Source: Magnetospirillum sp.
GTDB taxonomy: Bacteria > Pseudomonadota > Alphaproteobacteria > Rhodospirillales > Magnetospirillaceae
DNA: 10,000 nt
NCBI GenBank assembly: GCA_020217035.1
Contig: JAIWOG010000175.1
Span: 1-10,000 of the forward strand
Direction: 5' to 3'
The notes under the pieces were generated by a model that made no database searches, had not been told where the DNA came from, and saw only the letters and a program-made list of their open reading frames with translations. Shown piece after piece: positions 1 through 6,116 of this stretch (position 1 is its first letter; every line of letters starts with the position of its first letter). Position numbers and translations under genes: made by a program.

Positions 1-1
1 C

Positions 2-1351
2 GTGCGTTCCCGTTGCGACCTGGTCACTTTCCAGCAATGGGCGGATTTCGTCGCCGAGGACCGCCATTCCCCCGAAGCGCTGGAAGCCGAAACCGGCGTG
101 CCGGCCGAAAGTGTCCGCCAGGTGGCGCGGCTTTACGCCACCGGCGGCAATGCCGCCATCTATTACGGCCTGGGGGTGACCGAGCACAGCCAGGGGTCCA
201 CCACCGTCATGGGCATCGCCAATTTGGCCATGGCCACCGGCAACGTGGGCCGCGAAGGTGTCGGCGTCAACCCGCTGCGCGGCCAGAACAACGTCCAGGG
301 TTCGTGCGACATGGGCTCGTTCCCCCATGAATTTTCCGGCTACCGCGAGGTCAAGGACGATTCGGTGCGCGCCTTGTTCGAAGTGGTGTGGGGCCGCGAA
401 CTGGATGCCGAGCCGGGACTGCGCATCCCCAACATGTTCGACCAGGCGCTGCACGGGTCTTACAAAGGCATGTTCGTCCACGGCGAGGACATCGCGCAAA
501 GCGATCCCAACACCAACCATGTGACGGCGGCGCTGGAAGCCCTGGAATTCCTGGTGGTGCAGGACCTGTTCCTGAACGAGACGGCGGCCTATGCCCATGT
601 CTTCCTGCCCGGCACCTCGTTCTTGGAAAAGGACGGCACCTTCACCAACGCCGAGCGCCGCATCAACCGCGTGCGCCCGGCCATGGCGCCGCGCACCGGC
701 CTGCACGAATGGCAGGTGGTCGCCGCCATCGCCACCGCCATGGGCTATCCCATGCATTGGGACAGCGGTGCCGAGATCATGGCGGAAATCGCCAAGGTGA
801 CGCCGACCTTCAAGGGCGTCAGCTTCGAACGCCTGGACGCCGAAGGCAGCCTGCAATGGCCGGTCACCGATGCGGCGCCGCACGGCACGCCGATCATGCA
901 TGTGGACGGCTTCGTGCGCGGCAAGGGCAATTTCGTCCTGACCGAGTTCGTCCCCACCACCGAGCAAACCTCGCGCTTCTTCCCGCTGATCCTGACCACC
1001 GGGCGCATCTTGTCCCAGTATAACGTGGGCGCCCAGACAAGGCGTACCGACAACGTCGTCTGGCACCCGGAAGACGTGCTGGAAATCCATCCCTTCGACG
1101 CCGAACAGCGCGGCATCAAGGACGGCGACATGGTGTCCTTGGCCAGCCGCATGGGGGCGACCAGCTTGCGGGCCGAGATCACCGAACGAGTGCCGCAAGG
1201 CGTGGTCTACACCACCTTCCACCATCCGGTGACCGGGGCCAACGTGGTCACCACCGACAATTCGGACTGGGCCACCAACTGCCCGGAATACAAGGTCACC
1301 GCCGTCCAGGTCGCCATCGCCAACGCGGTGCATACCCTGGTGGCGGAATAG
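2..1351 (+). CDS. fdsA: NAD-dependent formate dehydrogenase alpha subunit, C-terminal half (5' end outside window)
   Basis: Catalytic molybdenum subunit of a cytoplasmic NAD-dependent formate dehydrogenase, which oxidises formate to CO2. About 449 residues are present, roughly the last half of a family that usually exceeds 900. The frame is open to the left edge, so the GTG at position 2 should not be taken as the true start. Visible are the end of the molybdopterin oxidoreductase core (GREGVGVNPLRGQNNVQGSC, then EDIAQSDPN and FLPGTSFLEKDGTFTNAERR) and a full C-terminal molybdopterin-binding domain starting near residue 327 (LTTGRILSQYNVGAQTRRT, ending in DWATNCPEYKVTAVQV). These strings are typical of FdsA-type enzymes and unlike the membrane-bound FdnG/FdoG type. 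The active-site Cys or Sec and the Fe-S ligands lie upstream and cannot be checked. fdhD follows 12 nt later, as in fds operons. The subunit class is well supported; the NAD partner is inferred because fdsB and fdsG are not visible. Confidence 0.93.
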   Translation: MRSRCDLVTFQQWADFVAEDRHSPEALEAETGVPAESVRQVARLYATGGNAAIYYGLGVTEHSQGSTTVMGIANLAMATGNVGREGVGVNPLRGQNNVQGSCDMGSFPHEFSGYREVKDDSVRALFEVVWGRELDAEPGLRIPNMFDQALHGSYKGMFVHGEDIAQSDPNTNHVTAALEALEFLVVQDLFLNETAAYAHVFLPGTSFLEKDGTFTNAERRINRVRPAMAPRTGLHEWQVVAAIATAMGYPMHWDSGAEIMAEIAKVTPTFKGVSFERLDAEGSLQWPVTDAAPHGTPIMHVDGFVRGKGNFVLTEFVPTTEQTSRFFPLILTTGRILSQYNVGAQTRRTDNVVWHPEDVLEIHPFDAEQRGIKDGDMVSLASRMGATSLRAEITERVPQGVVYTTFHHPVTGANVVTTDNSDWATNCPEYKVTAVQVAIANAVHTLVAE

Positions 1352-1363
1352 GAGACCCCGCCC

Positions 1364-2182
1364 ATGACCCGCCCCAAGCAATCCAAGGACGCTTCCCCCG
1401 AAAGCCGCGCCGATTGCTCGGTGGCGGTCAAGGGGGTCAGCCACCGCAATGTCGCGGTTTCGGAAGTGGTGGAATGGCACCTGCCGCAAGAAGAGCCCAC
1501 CGCCCTGGTCTATAACGGCCGCTCCTTCGCCGTCATGCTGGCGAGCCCCGCCGATCTGGAAGATTTCGGCCTGGGCTTTTCCCTGGCCGAAGGGGTGGTG
1601 GAAAAAGCGTCGGAAGTGCACGACATCGCGGTCGAACCCCTGGAATCCGGTCTGGCGGTGCGCATGACCATCCCCAATGTCCGCGCCGCCGCGCTGATGA
1701 ACCGAGGTCGCGCCATGGAAGGACGCTCGGGCTGCGGCATCTGCGGCATCGAGACGCTGGAGGCGCTTCGGCGTCCGCTCAAGCCGGTGCGCCGCCCCGA
1801 CGTCGCGCCTGATGCCATCGCCCGTGGCTTCGAGCAACTCGGCCACCATCAGCCCATGCGGGCGCGCAACTTTTCCGTCCACGGCGCCGCCTGGTGCGAT
1901 CCTTTGGGCCGGGTGCTGCTGGTGCGCGAAGACGTCGGCCGGCACACCGCCTTGGACAAACTCATAGGTGCCATGTCGCAAGCCGGGATGGACACGGGCG
2001 ACGGTTTCGTCGTCATGTCCAGCCGCTGCGGGTTCGAACTGGTGCAAAAGGCGGCGCAGGTCGGCATCGGCCTGCTGGCGTCGGTTTCGGCCCCCACCAC
2101 CATGGCGCTGTCCATGGCCCGGCAGGTGGGCATGGGCTTGGCGGTAGCCGCCAAGGCGAAAGCGGTTGTGGTTTTGGAGTGA
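1364..2182 (+). CDS. fdhD: FdhD sulfur carrier for formate dehydrogenase
   Basis: 272 residues. FdhD carries sulfur from the cysteine desulfurase IscS to the molybdenum cofactor of formate dehydrogenase, and the dehydrogenase is inactive without it. The two conserved cysteines that relay sulfur appear as GRSGCGICG (Cys124 and Cys127). The family signatures REDVGRHTALDKLIG (about 188-202) and SSRCGFELVQKAA (about 219-231) are intact, and the length is normal. The ATG at 1364 has an AGGAG ribosome site about 8 nt upstream and sits 12 nt after the fdsA stop, so the two genes are almost certainly co-transcribed. In many fds operons this gene is called fdsC and is followed by the small fdsD; here a transporter follows instead. 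The first 30 residues are polar and poorly conserved. Confidence 0.96.
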   Translation: MTRPKQSKDASPESRADCSVAVKGVSHRNVAVSEVVEWHLPQEEPTALVYNGRSFAVMLASPADLEDFGLGFSLAEGVVEKASEVHDIAVEPLESGLAVRMTIPNVRAAALMNRGRAMEGRSGCGICGIETLEALRRPLKPVRRPDVAPDAIARGFEQLGHHQPMRARNFSVHGAAWCDPLGRVLLVREDVGRHTALDKLIGAMSQAGMDTGDGFVVMSSRCGFELVQKAAQVGIGLLASVSAPTTMALSMARQVGMGLAVAAKAKAVVVLE

Positions 2183-2210
2183 CAAGGTCCGCGGCAAAAG
2201 CGGCCCAGTG

Positions 2211-2216
2211 GGGAGG
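2211..2216 (+). promoter_or_regulatory. Ribosome binding site that fixes the transporter start
   Basis: GGGAGG, 9 nt before the ATG at 2226. It is the only good Shine-Dalgarno sequence in the fdhD-transporter gap and decides between this ATG and the upstream in-frame TTG at 2166. Confidence 0.75.
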
Positions 2217-2225
2217 TTCGAATAC

Positions 2226-3878
2226 ATGAGTACTGCGTCCATCGCTTTGCCGGGGGGCATGCTGTCGCGCGAACGCATTGTCGCCCGTCCCGGTTTCAAT
2301 CGTTGGCTGGTTCCGCCGGCCGCCTTGGCCATCCATCTGTGCATAGGCATGGCCTATGGTTTTTCGGTGTTCTGGCTGCCGCTGTCGCGTGCCGTCGGCG
2401 TCACCCAGCCGCTGGCCTGTCCCCCTGACATGGGCTTCTTCCAGCAGGTGTTCGCCACCGGCTGCGACTGGAAGATTTCCATGCTGGGGTGGATGTACAC
2501 CCTGTTCTTCGTCTTCCTGGGCTCGTCGGCGGCCATCTGGGGCGGCTGGTTGGAAAAGGCCGGTCCGCGCAAGGCCGGCGTGGTCGCCGCCTGCTGCTGG
2601 TGCGGCGGCCTGCTGATCTCGGCGCTGGGCGTCTACACCCACCAGATCTGGATGCTGTGGCTGGGTTCCGGCGTCATCGGCGGCATCGGCCTGGGCCTGG
2701 GCTACATCTCGCCGGTCTCCACCCTGATCAAGTGGTTCCCCGACCGTCGCGGCATGGCCACCGGCATGGCCATCATGGGTTTCGGCGGCGGTGCCATGAT
2801 CGGGGCGCCCCTGGCCGACGGCCTGATGAAGTATTTCGCCACCCCCACCTCGGTGGGCGTGTGGGAAACCTTCGTCTGCCTGGCCATCATCTATTTCGTC
2901 TTCATGATGGCCGGTGCGCTCGGCTATCGCGTGCCGTCGGAAAACTGGAAGCCCGCCGGCTGGACGCCGCCGGCCCCCGACCAGGGAAAGTCGCTGATCA
3001 CCGACAAGCACGTGCACCTGTCGGTGGCTTGGCGGACCAAGCAGTTCTGGCTGGTGTGGGGCGTGTTGTGCCTGAACGTCACCGCCGGCATCGGCATCCT
3101 GGGCATGGCCTCGCCCTTGTTGCAGGAAGTGTTCGGCGGCAAGCTGATCGGCCTTGACGTCGCCTTCAACGACCTGACCGCCGCGCAAAAGGGGCAAATC
3201 GCCGCCGTCGCCGCCGGCTTCACCGGTCTGTTGTCGCTGTTCAACATCGGCGGCCGCTTCTTCTGGGCGTCGCTGTCGGACAAGCTGGGGCGCAAGAACA
3301 CCTATTTCGTCTTCTTCGCGCTGGGCATCGTGCTTTACGCTTCGGTGCCGTTCGCCTCGCAGACCGGGGCGCTGATCTTGTTCGTCGCCATCTTCTGCGT
3401 GATCTTGTCCATGTATGGCGGTGGTTTCGCCACCGTTCCCGCCTATCTGGCAGACATGTTCGGCACCAAGATGGTGGGCGCCATCCACGGCCGCCTGCTG
3501 ACCGCCTGGTCGACGGCCGGCGTGTTGGGTCCGGTTTTGGTGAACTACATCCGTGAATACCAACTGGAACAGGGCGTGGCCCGCGCCGATGTCTACAACA
3601 TCACCATGTACATCCTGGCCGGATTGCTGGCCCTGGGCTTCGTCTGCAACTGGCTGGTGACCTCGGTGGCCGAGGAACATCACATGACCGACGAGGAACT
3701 GGCCGAGGAAAAGAAGCTGGCCGACGACACCCACCAGCATTTCGTCGCCGACGTGGAAGCCCTGGCGGTCGAGGTCAAGCATTCCTGGAAGGTGACCCTG
3801 GCCTGGGCGGCGGTGTGGATTCCCCTGGCCTGGGGCATCTGGATCACCTTGCAAAAGACCGCCTTGCTGTTTCGTTGA
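2226..3878 (+). CDS. OxlT-type MFS transporter (oxalate:formate antiporter family) with extra C-terminal membrane segment
   Basis: 550-residue inner-membrane carrier. Hydrophobic stretches give twelve segments at about 28-50, 86-106, 116-136, 141-163, 174-200, 211-233, 274-299, 325-346, 359-377, 381-405, 417-442 and 458-481. The MFS loop signature appears as SDKLGRKN (351-358), and IKWFPDRRGMATG (168-180) is typical of the OxlT branch. After segment 12 comes a charged, acidic helix (about 482-518), then a thirteenth hydrophobic segment ending in WIPLAWGIWITLQKTALLFR. The ATG at 2226 is chosen because GGGAGG lies 9 nt upstream; the frame extends to a TTG at 2166, but that overlaps fdhD and has no ribosome site. 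The 43-nt gap from fdhD suggests one operon. The substrate is likely formate or another small carboxylate, inferred from the neighbours. Residue 39 and 65-80 hold unusual cysteines, and cysteines cluster at 123-126. Confidence 0.85.
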   Translation: MSTASIALPGGMLSRERIVARPGFNRWLVPPAALAIHLCIGMAYGFSVFWLPLSRAVGVTQPLACPPDMGFFQQVFATGCDWKISMLGWMYTLFFVFLGSSAAIWGGWLEKAGPRKAGVVAACCWCGGLLISALGVYTHQIWMLWLGSGVIGGIGLGLGYISPVSTLIKWFPDRRGMATGMAIMGFGGGAMIGAPLADGLMKYFATPTSVGVWETFVCLAIIYFVFMMAGALGYRVPSENWKPAGWTPPAPDQGKSLITDKHVHLSVAWRTKQFWLVWGVLCLNVTAGIGILGMASPLLQEVFGGKLIGLDVAFNDLTAAQKGQIAAVAAGFTGLLSLFNIGGRFFWASLSDKLGRKNTYFVFFALGIVLYASVPFASQTGALILFVAIFCVILSMYGGGFATVPAYLADMFGTKMVGAIHGRLLTAWSTAGVLGPVLVNYIREYQLEQGVARADVYNITMYILAGLLALGFVCNWLVTSVAEEHHMTDEELAEEKKLADDTHQHFVADVEALAVEVKHSWKVTLAWAAVWIPLAWGIWITLQKTALLFR

Positions 3879-3898
3879 TCCCTGAGCCTGAAGCAACT

Positions 3899-3930
3899 GG
3901 CCGTCCGGGCAACCGGGCGGCCTTATTCTT
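3899..3930 (+). terminator. Intrinsic terminator of the formate operon
   Basis: A 10-bp stem (3899-3908 with 3913-3922, one G-T wobble) is closed by a GCAA tetraloop and followed by TTATTCTT. It starts 20 nt after the transporter stop and so ends the fdsA-fdhD-transporter transcript. The stop codon of the opposing small gene abuts the stem at 3923-3925, so the hairpin may also protect or end that transcript, although the minus-strand side lacks a clear T-run. Confidence 0.8.
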
Positions 3931-4060
3931 GTCCAAAAACGGGGGGCTGCGGCTCGGCGTTGGTGCCGGGCATGAAGGCGGCCAAGGCGACAGCCAGGCT
4001 CACGACCGTCACCGCGCCCAGGAGAAATCCCTTGATCTCTTCGACAACAAGCCAGCTCAT
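3923..4060 (-). CDS. Small single-span membrane protein, 45 residues, unknown function
   Basis: Short minus-strand gene with ATG at 4060 and TAA at 3923-3925. The product begins MSWLVVEEIKGFLL, has one hydrophobic helix at about residues 11-30 (GFLLGAVTVVSLAVALAAFM) and a short Pro-rich, polar tail ending in FGQE. GGAG stands about 7 nt before the ATG on the minus strand, and a consensus-like promoter lies 32-62 nt upstream. It converges on the MFS transporter gene and shares the terminator region with it. I do not recognise the family. It could be a small accessory subunit of a membrane complex or transporter; the close neighbour is the OxlT-type carrier, but the opposite orientation argues against simple co-expression. 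That the gene is real is inferred from the start signals, the composition and the promoter. Confidence 0.62.
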   Translation of the reverse strand: MSWLVVEEIKGFLLGAVTVVSLAVALAAFMPGTNAEPQPPVFGQE

Positions 4061-4091
4061 GGGGTTTCTCCATAAAAGCTATCAATTAATG

Positions 4092-4122
4092 GATATATGG
4101 TTGTTCGCATGGCGTTTGTCAA
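4092..4122 (-). promoter_or_regulatory. Sigma-70-type promoter for the 45-residue membrane protein
   Basis: On the minus strand a perfect TTGACA -35 (4117-4122) is followed after 17 nt by CATATA (4094-4099), or after 19 nt by TATATC (4092-4097). It sits about 30 nt upstream of the ATG at 4060 and directs transcription into that gene. The -35 match is strong; the -10 is only approximate. Confidence 0.6.
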
Positions 4123-4129
4123 CTTATAA

Positions 4130-4147
4130 ATCTATATAATTATAGAT
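4130..4147. promoter_or_regulatory. AT-rich perfect palindrome, candidate operator
   Basis: ATCTATA-TAAT-TATAGAT: 7-bp arms that match perfectly around a 4-nt centre, in an AT-rich island (about 4076-4152) inside otherwise GC-rich DNA. It lies just upstream of the TTGACA box of the small membrane-protein promoter, where an activator would bind or where an AT-rich UP element would act. No match to FNR (TTGAT-N4-ATCAA) was found. The regulator is unknown. Confidence 0.45.
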
Positions 4148-4152
4148 ATAAA

Positions 4153-4218
4153 GAGGTGGTCGATTGGCTGACCGCCAAGCTGGTCGCGGGGAAAGGCCGG
4201 AGAGGGGGCAAAACGGAC
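4153..4218. other. Intergenic stretch with no recognised feature
   Basis: Between the AT-rich island and the tRNA terminator. I see no open reading frame with a ribosome site, no hairpin with a T-run and no repeat here. Confidence 0.5.
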
Positions 4219-4248
4219 GAAGGCCCCAGGGTTTCCCCTGGGGCCTTC
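4219..4248 (-). terminator. Terminator downstream of tRNA-Val
   Basis: Perfect 13-bp stem (4219-4231 with 4236-4248) with a TTTC loop on the plus strand. It starts 3 nt past the tRNA 3' end. On the minus strand it is followed by GTCCGTTTTG, a weak T-run, so it reads as the intrinsic terminator of a single-tRNA transcript. Confidence 0.8.
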
Positions 4249-4250
4249 GA

Positions 4251-4325
4251 TGGTGGGCGGTACAAGGATCGAACTTGTGACCCCTACCATGTCAAGGTAG
4301 TGCTCTACCGCTGAGCTAACCGCCC
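4251..4325 (-). tRNA. tRNA-Val, anticodon GAC
   Basis: 75 nt including an encoded CCA. On the minus strand: acceptor GGGCGGT pairs with ACCGCCC; D-arm GCTC/GAGC; anticodon stem CTACC/GGTAG around loop TTGACAT, giving anticodon GAC (Val, codons GUC/GUU); variable region GGGTC; T-arm ACAAG/CTTGT with loop TTCGATC; discriminator A then CCA. All four stems pair fully. It is transcribed alone, from the promoter at 4358-4386 to the hairpin at 4219-4248. Confidence 0.97.
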
Positions 4326-4357
4326 GTCAGTCACGGTGTTCGTGGCTGAGGGCCGTG

Positions 4358-4386
4358 CTTGTAACCGCTTTTGGCAGGCTTGGCAA
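4358..4386 (-). promoter_or_regulatory. Promoter of tRNA-Val
   Basis: Minus strand TTGCCA (4381-4386), exactly 17 nt, then TACAAG (4358-4363). Transcription would start near 4351, leaving a leader of about 25 nt before the mature 5' end at 4325. The stretch after the -10 is GC-rich (CACGGCCC), as in stringently controlled stable-RNA promoters, and a run of eight A on this strand (4401-4408) lies about 14 nt upstream of the -35 as a possible UP element. Confidence 0.6.
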
Positions 4387-4420
4387 CCCCTCTGTTGCGG
4401 TTTTTTTTCGCCGAACTCTG

Positions 4421-4449
4421 TTGTGACAGCCGGCCCGCAACCTGCTAAA
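4421..4449 (+). promoter_or_regulatory. Possible promoter of the formylglutamate amidohydrolase operon
   Basis: TTGTGA (4421-4426), 17 nt, GCTAAA (4444-4449). The predicted start of transcription is within a base or two of the ATG at 4458, and no Shine-Dalgarno sequence precedes that ATG, so the message may be leaderless. The -10 matches the consensus at only three positions. Confidence 0.35.
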
Positions 4450-4457
4450 CCGAAGAT

Positions 4458-5342
4458 ATGGAAACCCAAGCGCCGACAACTCCTCTGACCCAGGTGTTCA
4501 CCGTGCTTTCGCCCTCTCGGCAGACGGTGCCGTTGGTGTTTTCCTCGCCCCATTCCGGGCGGCATTATTCCGACGACTTCGTCGCCCTGTCGCGGCTGGA
4601 TTCCCTGGCCCTGCGCCGTAGCGAGGATTCCTTCGTCGACGAGTTGTTCGCCTGCGCGGTCGATCACGGCGCCCCCTTGCTGGCGGCGCTGTTCCCTCGG
4701 GCCTTTTGCGATCCCAACCGCGAACCTTACGAACTGGACCCCGCCATGTTCGCCGGCAAGTTGCCCGAACAGGCCAATATCCGGTCGCCGCGGGTCGCCG
4801 CCGGCTTGGGCACCATCCCCAAGGTGGTGGCTTCGGGGGCCGAGATCTATGGGCAGCGTCTGCCGGTCTCCGAGGTCGAGCGCCGCATCGGCGGCTACTA
4901 CCGCCCCTATCACCAGCGCCTGCGCGAGTTGGTCGAGGACACCCAGCGCCGCTTCGGCTGGGTGGTGCTGGTGGATTGCCATTCCATGCCGGCCAGCAGC
5001 GCCCCGGCTCTTGCCGCCGCCAGCGGAGGCGGGGCCGACGTGGTGCTGGGCGATTGCTATGGCGCCTCGGCCGCCGGCGAAATCGTCACCTGCGTCGAGG
5101 ACGGCTTCAAGGCGCGGGGCTACCGGGTGGTGCGCAACACCCCCTATGCCGGCGGCTTCACCACCCGGCATTACGGCCAGCCGCGCCAGGGATGCCACGC
5201 CGTGCAGATCGAGATCAGCCGCGCCCTTTACATGGACGAGGCCGACCACAGCCGCCACCAGGGATTCGGTCGCCTGGCCGCGGACCTGGACGGCATCGTC
5301 GGCGAACTGGCGGCGTTGACCCAAGAGAAATCGTTCCCATGA
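4458..5342 (+). CDS. N-formylglutamate amidohydrolase
   Basis: 294 residues, the usual size for this family of zinc-type amidohydrolases, which split N-formyl-L-glutamate into formate and glutamate, the last step of one histidine-degradation route. Signature blocks are SSPHSGRHY (29-37), CDPNREPYELDP (84-95), VDCHSMP (172-178), NTPYAGGFTTRHYG (227-240) and VQIEISRALYMDE (249-261). The histidines and acidic residues in the first and third blocks are the likely metal ligands. No other hut gene is in the window, so the substrate may be formylglutamate or another N-formyl or N-acyl amino acid; many alphaproteobacteria carry such orphan copies. The stop overlaps the start of the next gene by 4 nt. 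The ATG at 4458 has only a poor ribosome site, but the promoter and the conserved N-terminus favour it. Confidence 0.88.
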   Translation: METQAPTTPLTQVFTVLSPSRQTVPLVFSSPHSGRHYSDDFVALSRLDSLALRRSEDSFVDELFACAVDHGAPLLAALFPRAFCDPNREPYELDPAMFAGKLPEQANIRSPRVAAGLGTIPKVVASGAEIYGQRLPVSEVERRIGGYYRPYHQRLRELVEDTQRRFGWVVLVDCHSMPASSAPALAAASGGGADVVLGDCYGASAAGEIVTCVEDGFKARGYRVVRNTPYAGGFTTRHYGQPRQGCHAVQIEISRALYMDEADHSRHQGFGRLAADLDGIVGELAALTQEKSFP

Positions 5343-5926
5343 CCATGCCCAGCCAGTCCCCGTTGCCGGTGTTGGTCCGGCCCGCCACGCCCCAGGACAT
5401 GGATCAGGTGCAGTCCATCTATGCCTATTACGTCACCCGCACCGCCGCCTCGTTCGAGGAGGAGGTGCCATCCGTCGCCGAGATGCGTCGCCGCCGTGAC
5501 GAGGTGGTGGCCCGCAACCTGCCCTATCTGGTGGCGGTGGAGGATGGCGAGGTTCTGGGCTACACCTATGCCGGGCCGTGGCGGCCGCGTTCGGCCTATC
5601 GCTACACGGTCGAGGATTCCATCTATGTGGCCCCCTTCGTGCAGCGTCGCGGCGTGGGCAAGGCGCTGCTGGGGGCGTTGATCGATTGCTGCGCCGATTT
5701 GGGATATCGCCGCATGATCGCGGTGATCGGCGATTCCGCCAACCAGGGCTCCATCGGCCTGCATCGCTCCCTGGGCTTCCGCCAGGAAGGCGTGCTGCGC
5801 GGCGTCGGGTTGAAATTCGGCCGATGGGTCGACGTGGTCATCATGCATCGGGTTCTGGGCGACGACACGCGCCCGTTACCCGACGGCGTCGCCGCACCGC
5901 CTCTACCAAAATTCGAAGAATTCTAA
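5339..5926 (+). CDS. GNAT N-acetyltransferase, phosphinothricin acetyltransferase-like
   Basis: 195 residues. A single GNAT domain: beta strand LVRPATPQDMDQVQSIYAYY (12-31), acetyl-CoA binding motif A IYVAPFVQRRGVGKALLGAL (95-114, with the R/QxxGxG loop at 103-107), then NQGSIGLHRSLGF (135-147) and GLKFGRWVDVVIMHRVL (157-173). That last block marks the Pat/Bar/YncA branch, which acetylates the amino group of phosphinothricin, methionine sulfoximine or sulfone, or other amino acids. A chromosomal housekeeping copy like this more likely handles a methionine derivative than a herbicide. The start ATGA overlaps the stop of the upstream amidohydrolase gene, which implies translational coupling; a second ATG at 5345 is a possible alternative. 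The tail after 175 is Pro-rich and not part of the domain. Confidence 0.87.
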   Translation: MTMPSQSPLPVLVRPATPQDMDQVQSIYAYYVTRTAASFEEEVPSVAEMRRRRDEVVARNLPYLVAVEDGEVLGYTYAGPWRPRSAYRYTVEDSIYVAPFVQRRGVGKALLGALIDCCADLGYRRMIAVIGDSANQGSIGLHRSLGFRQEGVLRGVGLKFGRWVDVVIMHRVLGDDTRPLPDGVAAPPLPKFEEF

Positions 5927-6116
5927 AAAGCGGCTTGCCGATAGATTAAAATCCATCTAAAGGCGTAGCCGATTACTCACAGGGTGTAGGTGGGTGGCCG
6001 CAAGGTGGATAGCCCTTATTCTCTTGTGCGTCTGTGCAAGGGACGTACTTCAGGTCATCTTAATAATAAGCGGCAGGTCGTATCGCATTGCCGCAACGCA
6101 GGGGTAGGAAACGGGC
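5927..6116. other. Intergenic region upstream of the FlaF-like gene
   Basis: 190 nt without a supported gene. It holds an AT-richer patch (5941-5960) with a weak TAGAT/ATCTA inverted repeat, a marginal TTGCCG-17-TAAAGG promoter-like pair (5935-5963), a TAATAATAA patch at 6061-6068 that could be part of a -10, and a good ribosome site (AGGA at about 6105-6108) before the ATG at 6117. No clear terminator for the acetyltransferase gene is seen. Confidence 0.4.

Noticed and set aside
2013-4085. 690-residue minus-strand open frame
   Set aside because: It is antisense to fdhD and the transporter, rich in Gln, His and Gly as shadow frames of GC-rich genes are, and matches no family, while the plus-strand genes have full motifs and ribosome sites.
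4130-4147. ModE, FNR or Fur box
   Set aside because: The palindrome lacks the defining bases of these sites (no TTGAT-N4-ATCAA, no GATAAT repeats, and only the TATA part of a ModE box).
4251-4325. tRNA-Val as an integration site for a mobile element
   Set aside because: No integrase gene and no second copy of the tRNA 3' end within the window.
4386-4408. Terminator-like GCAAC/GTTGC stem followed by eight T on the plus strand
   Set aside because: The stem has only 5 bp and there is no upstream plus-strand gene in need of a terminator after 3930. The T-run is better explained as an A-tract upstream of the tRNA promoter.
4305-5324. 339-residue minus-strand open frame running into the tRNA
   Set aside because: Antisense of the amidohydrolase gene and overlapping tRNA-Val; no ribosome site or recognisable domain.
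6021-6042. CTTG-CAAG inverted repeat as a regulator site
   Set aside because: Only the outer four bases pair; the inner positions mostly mismatch, so it is no better than chance.
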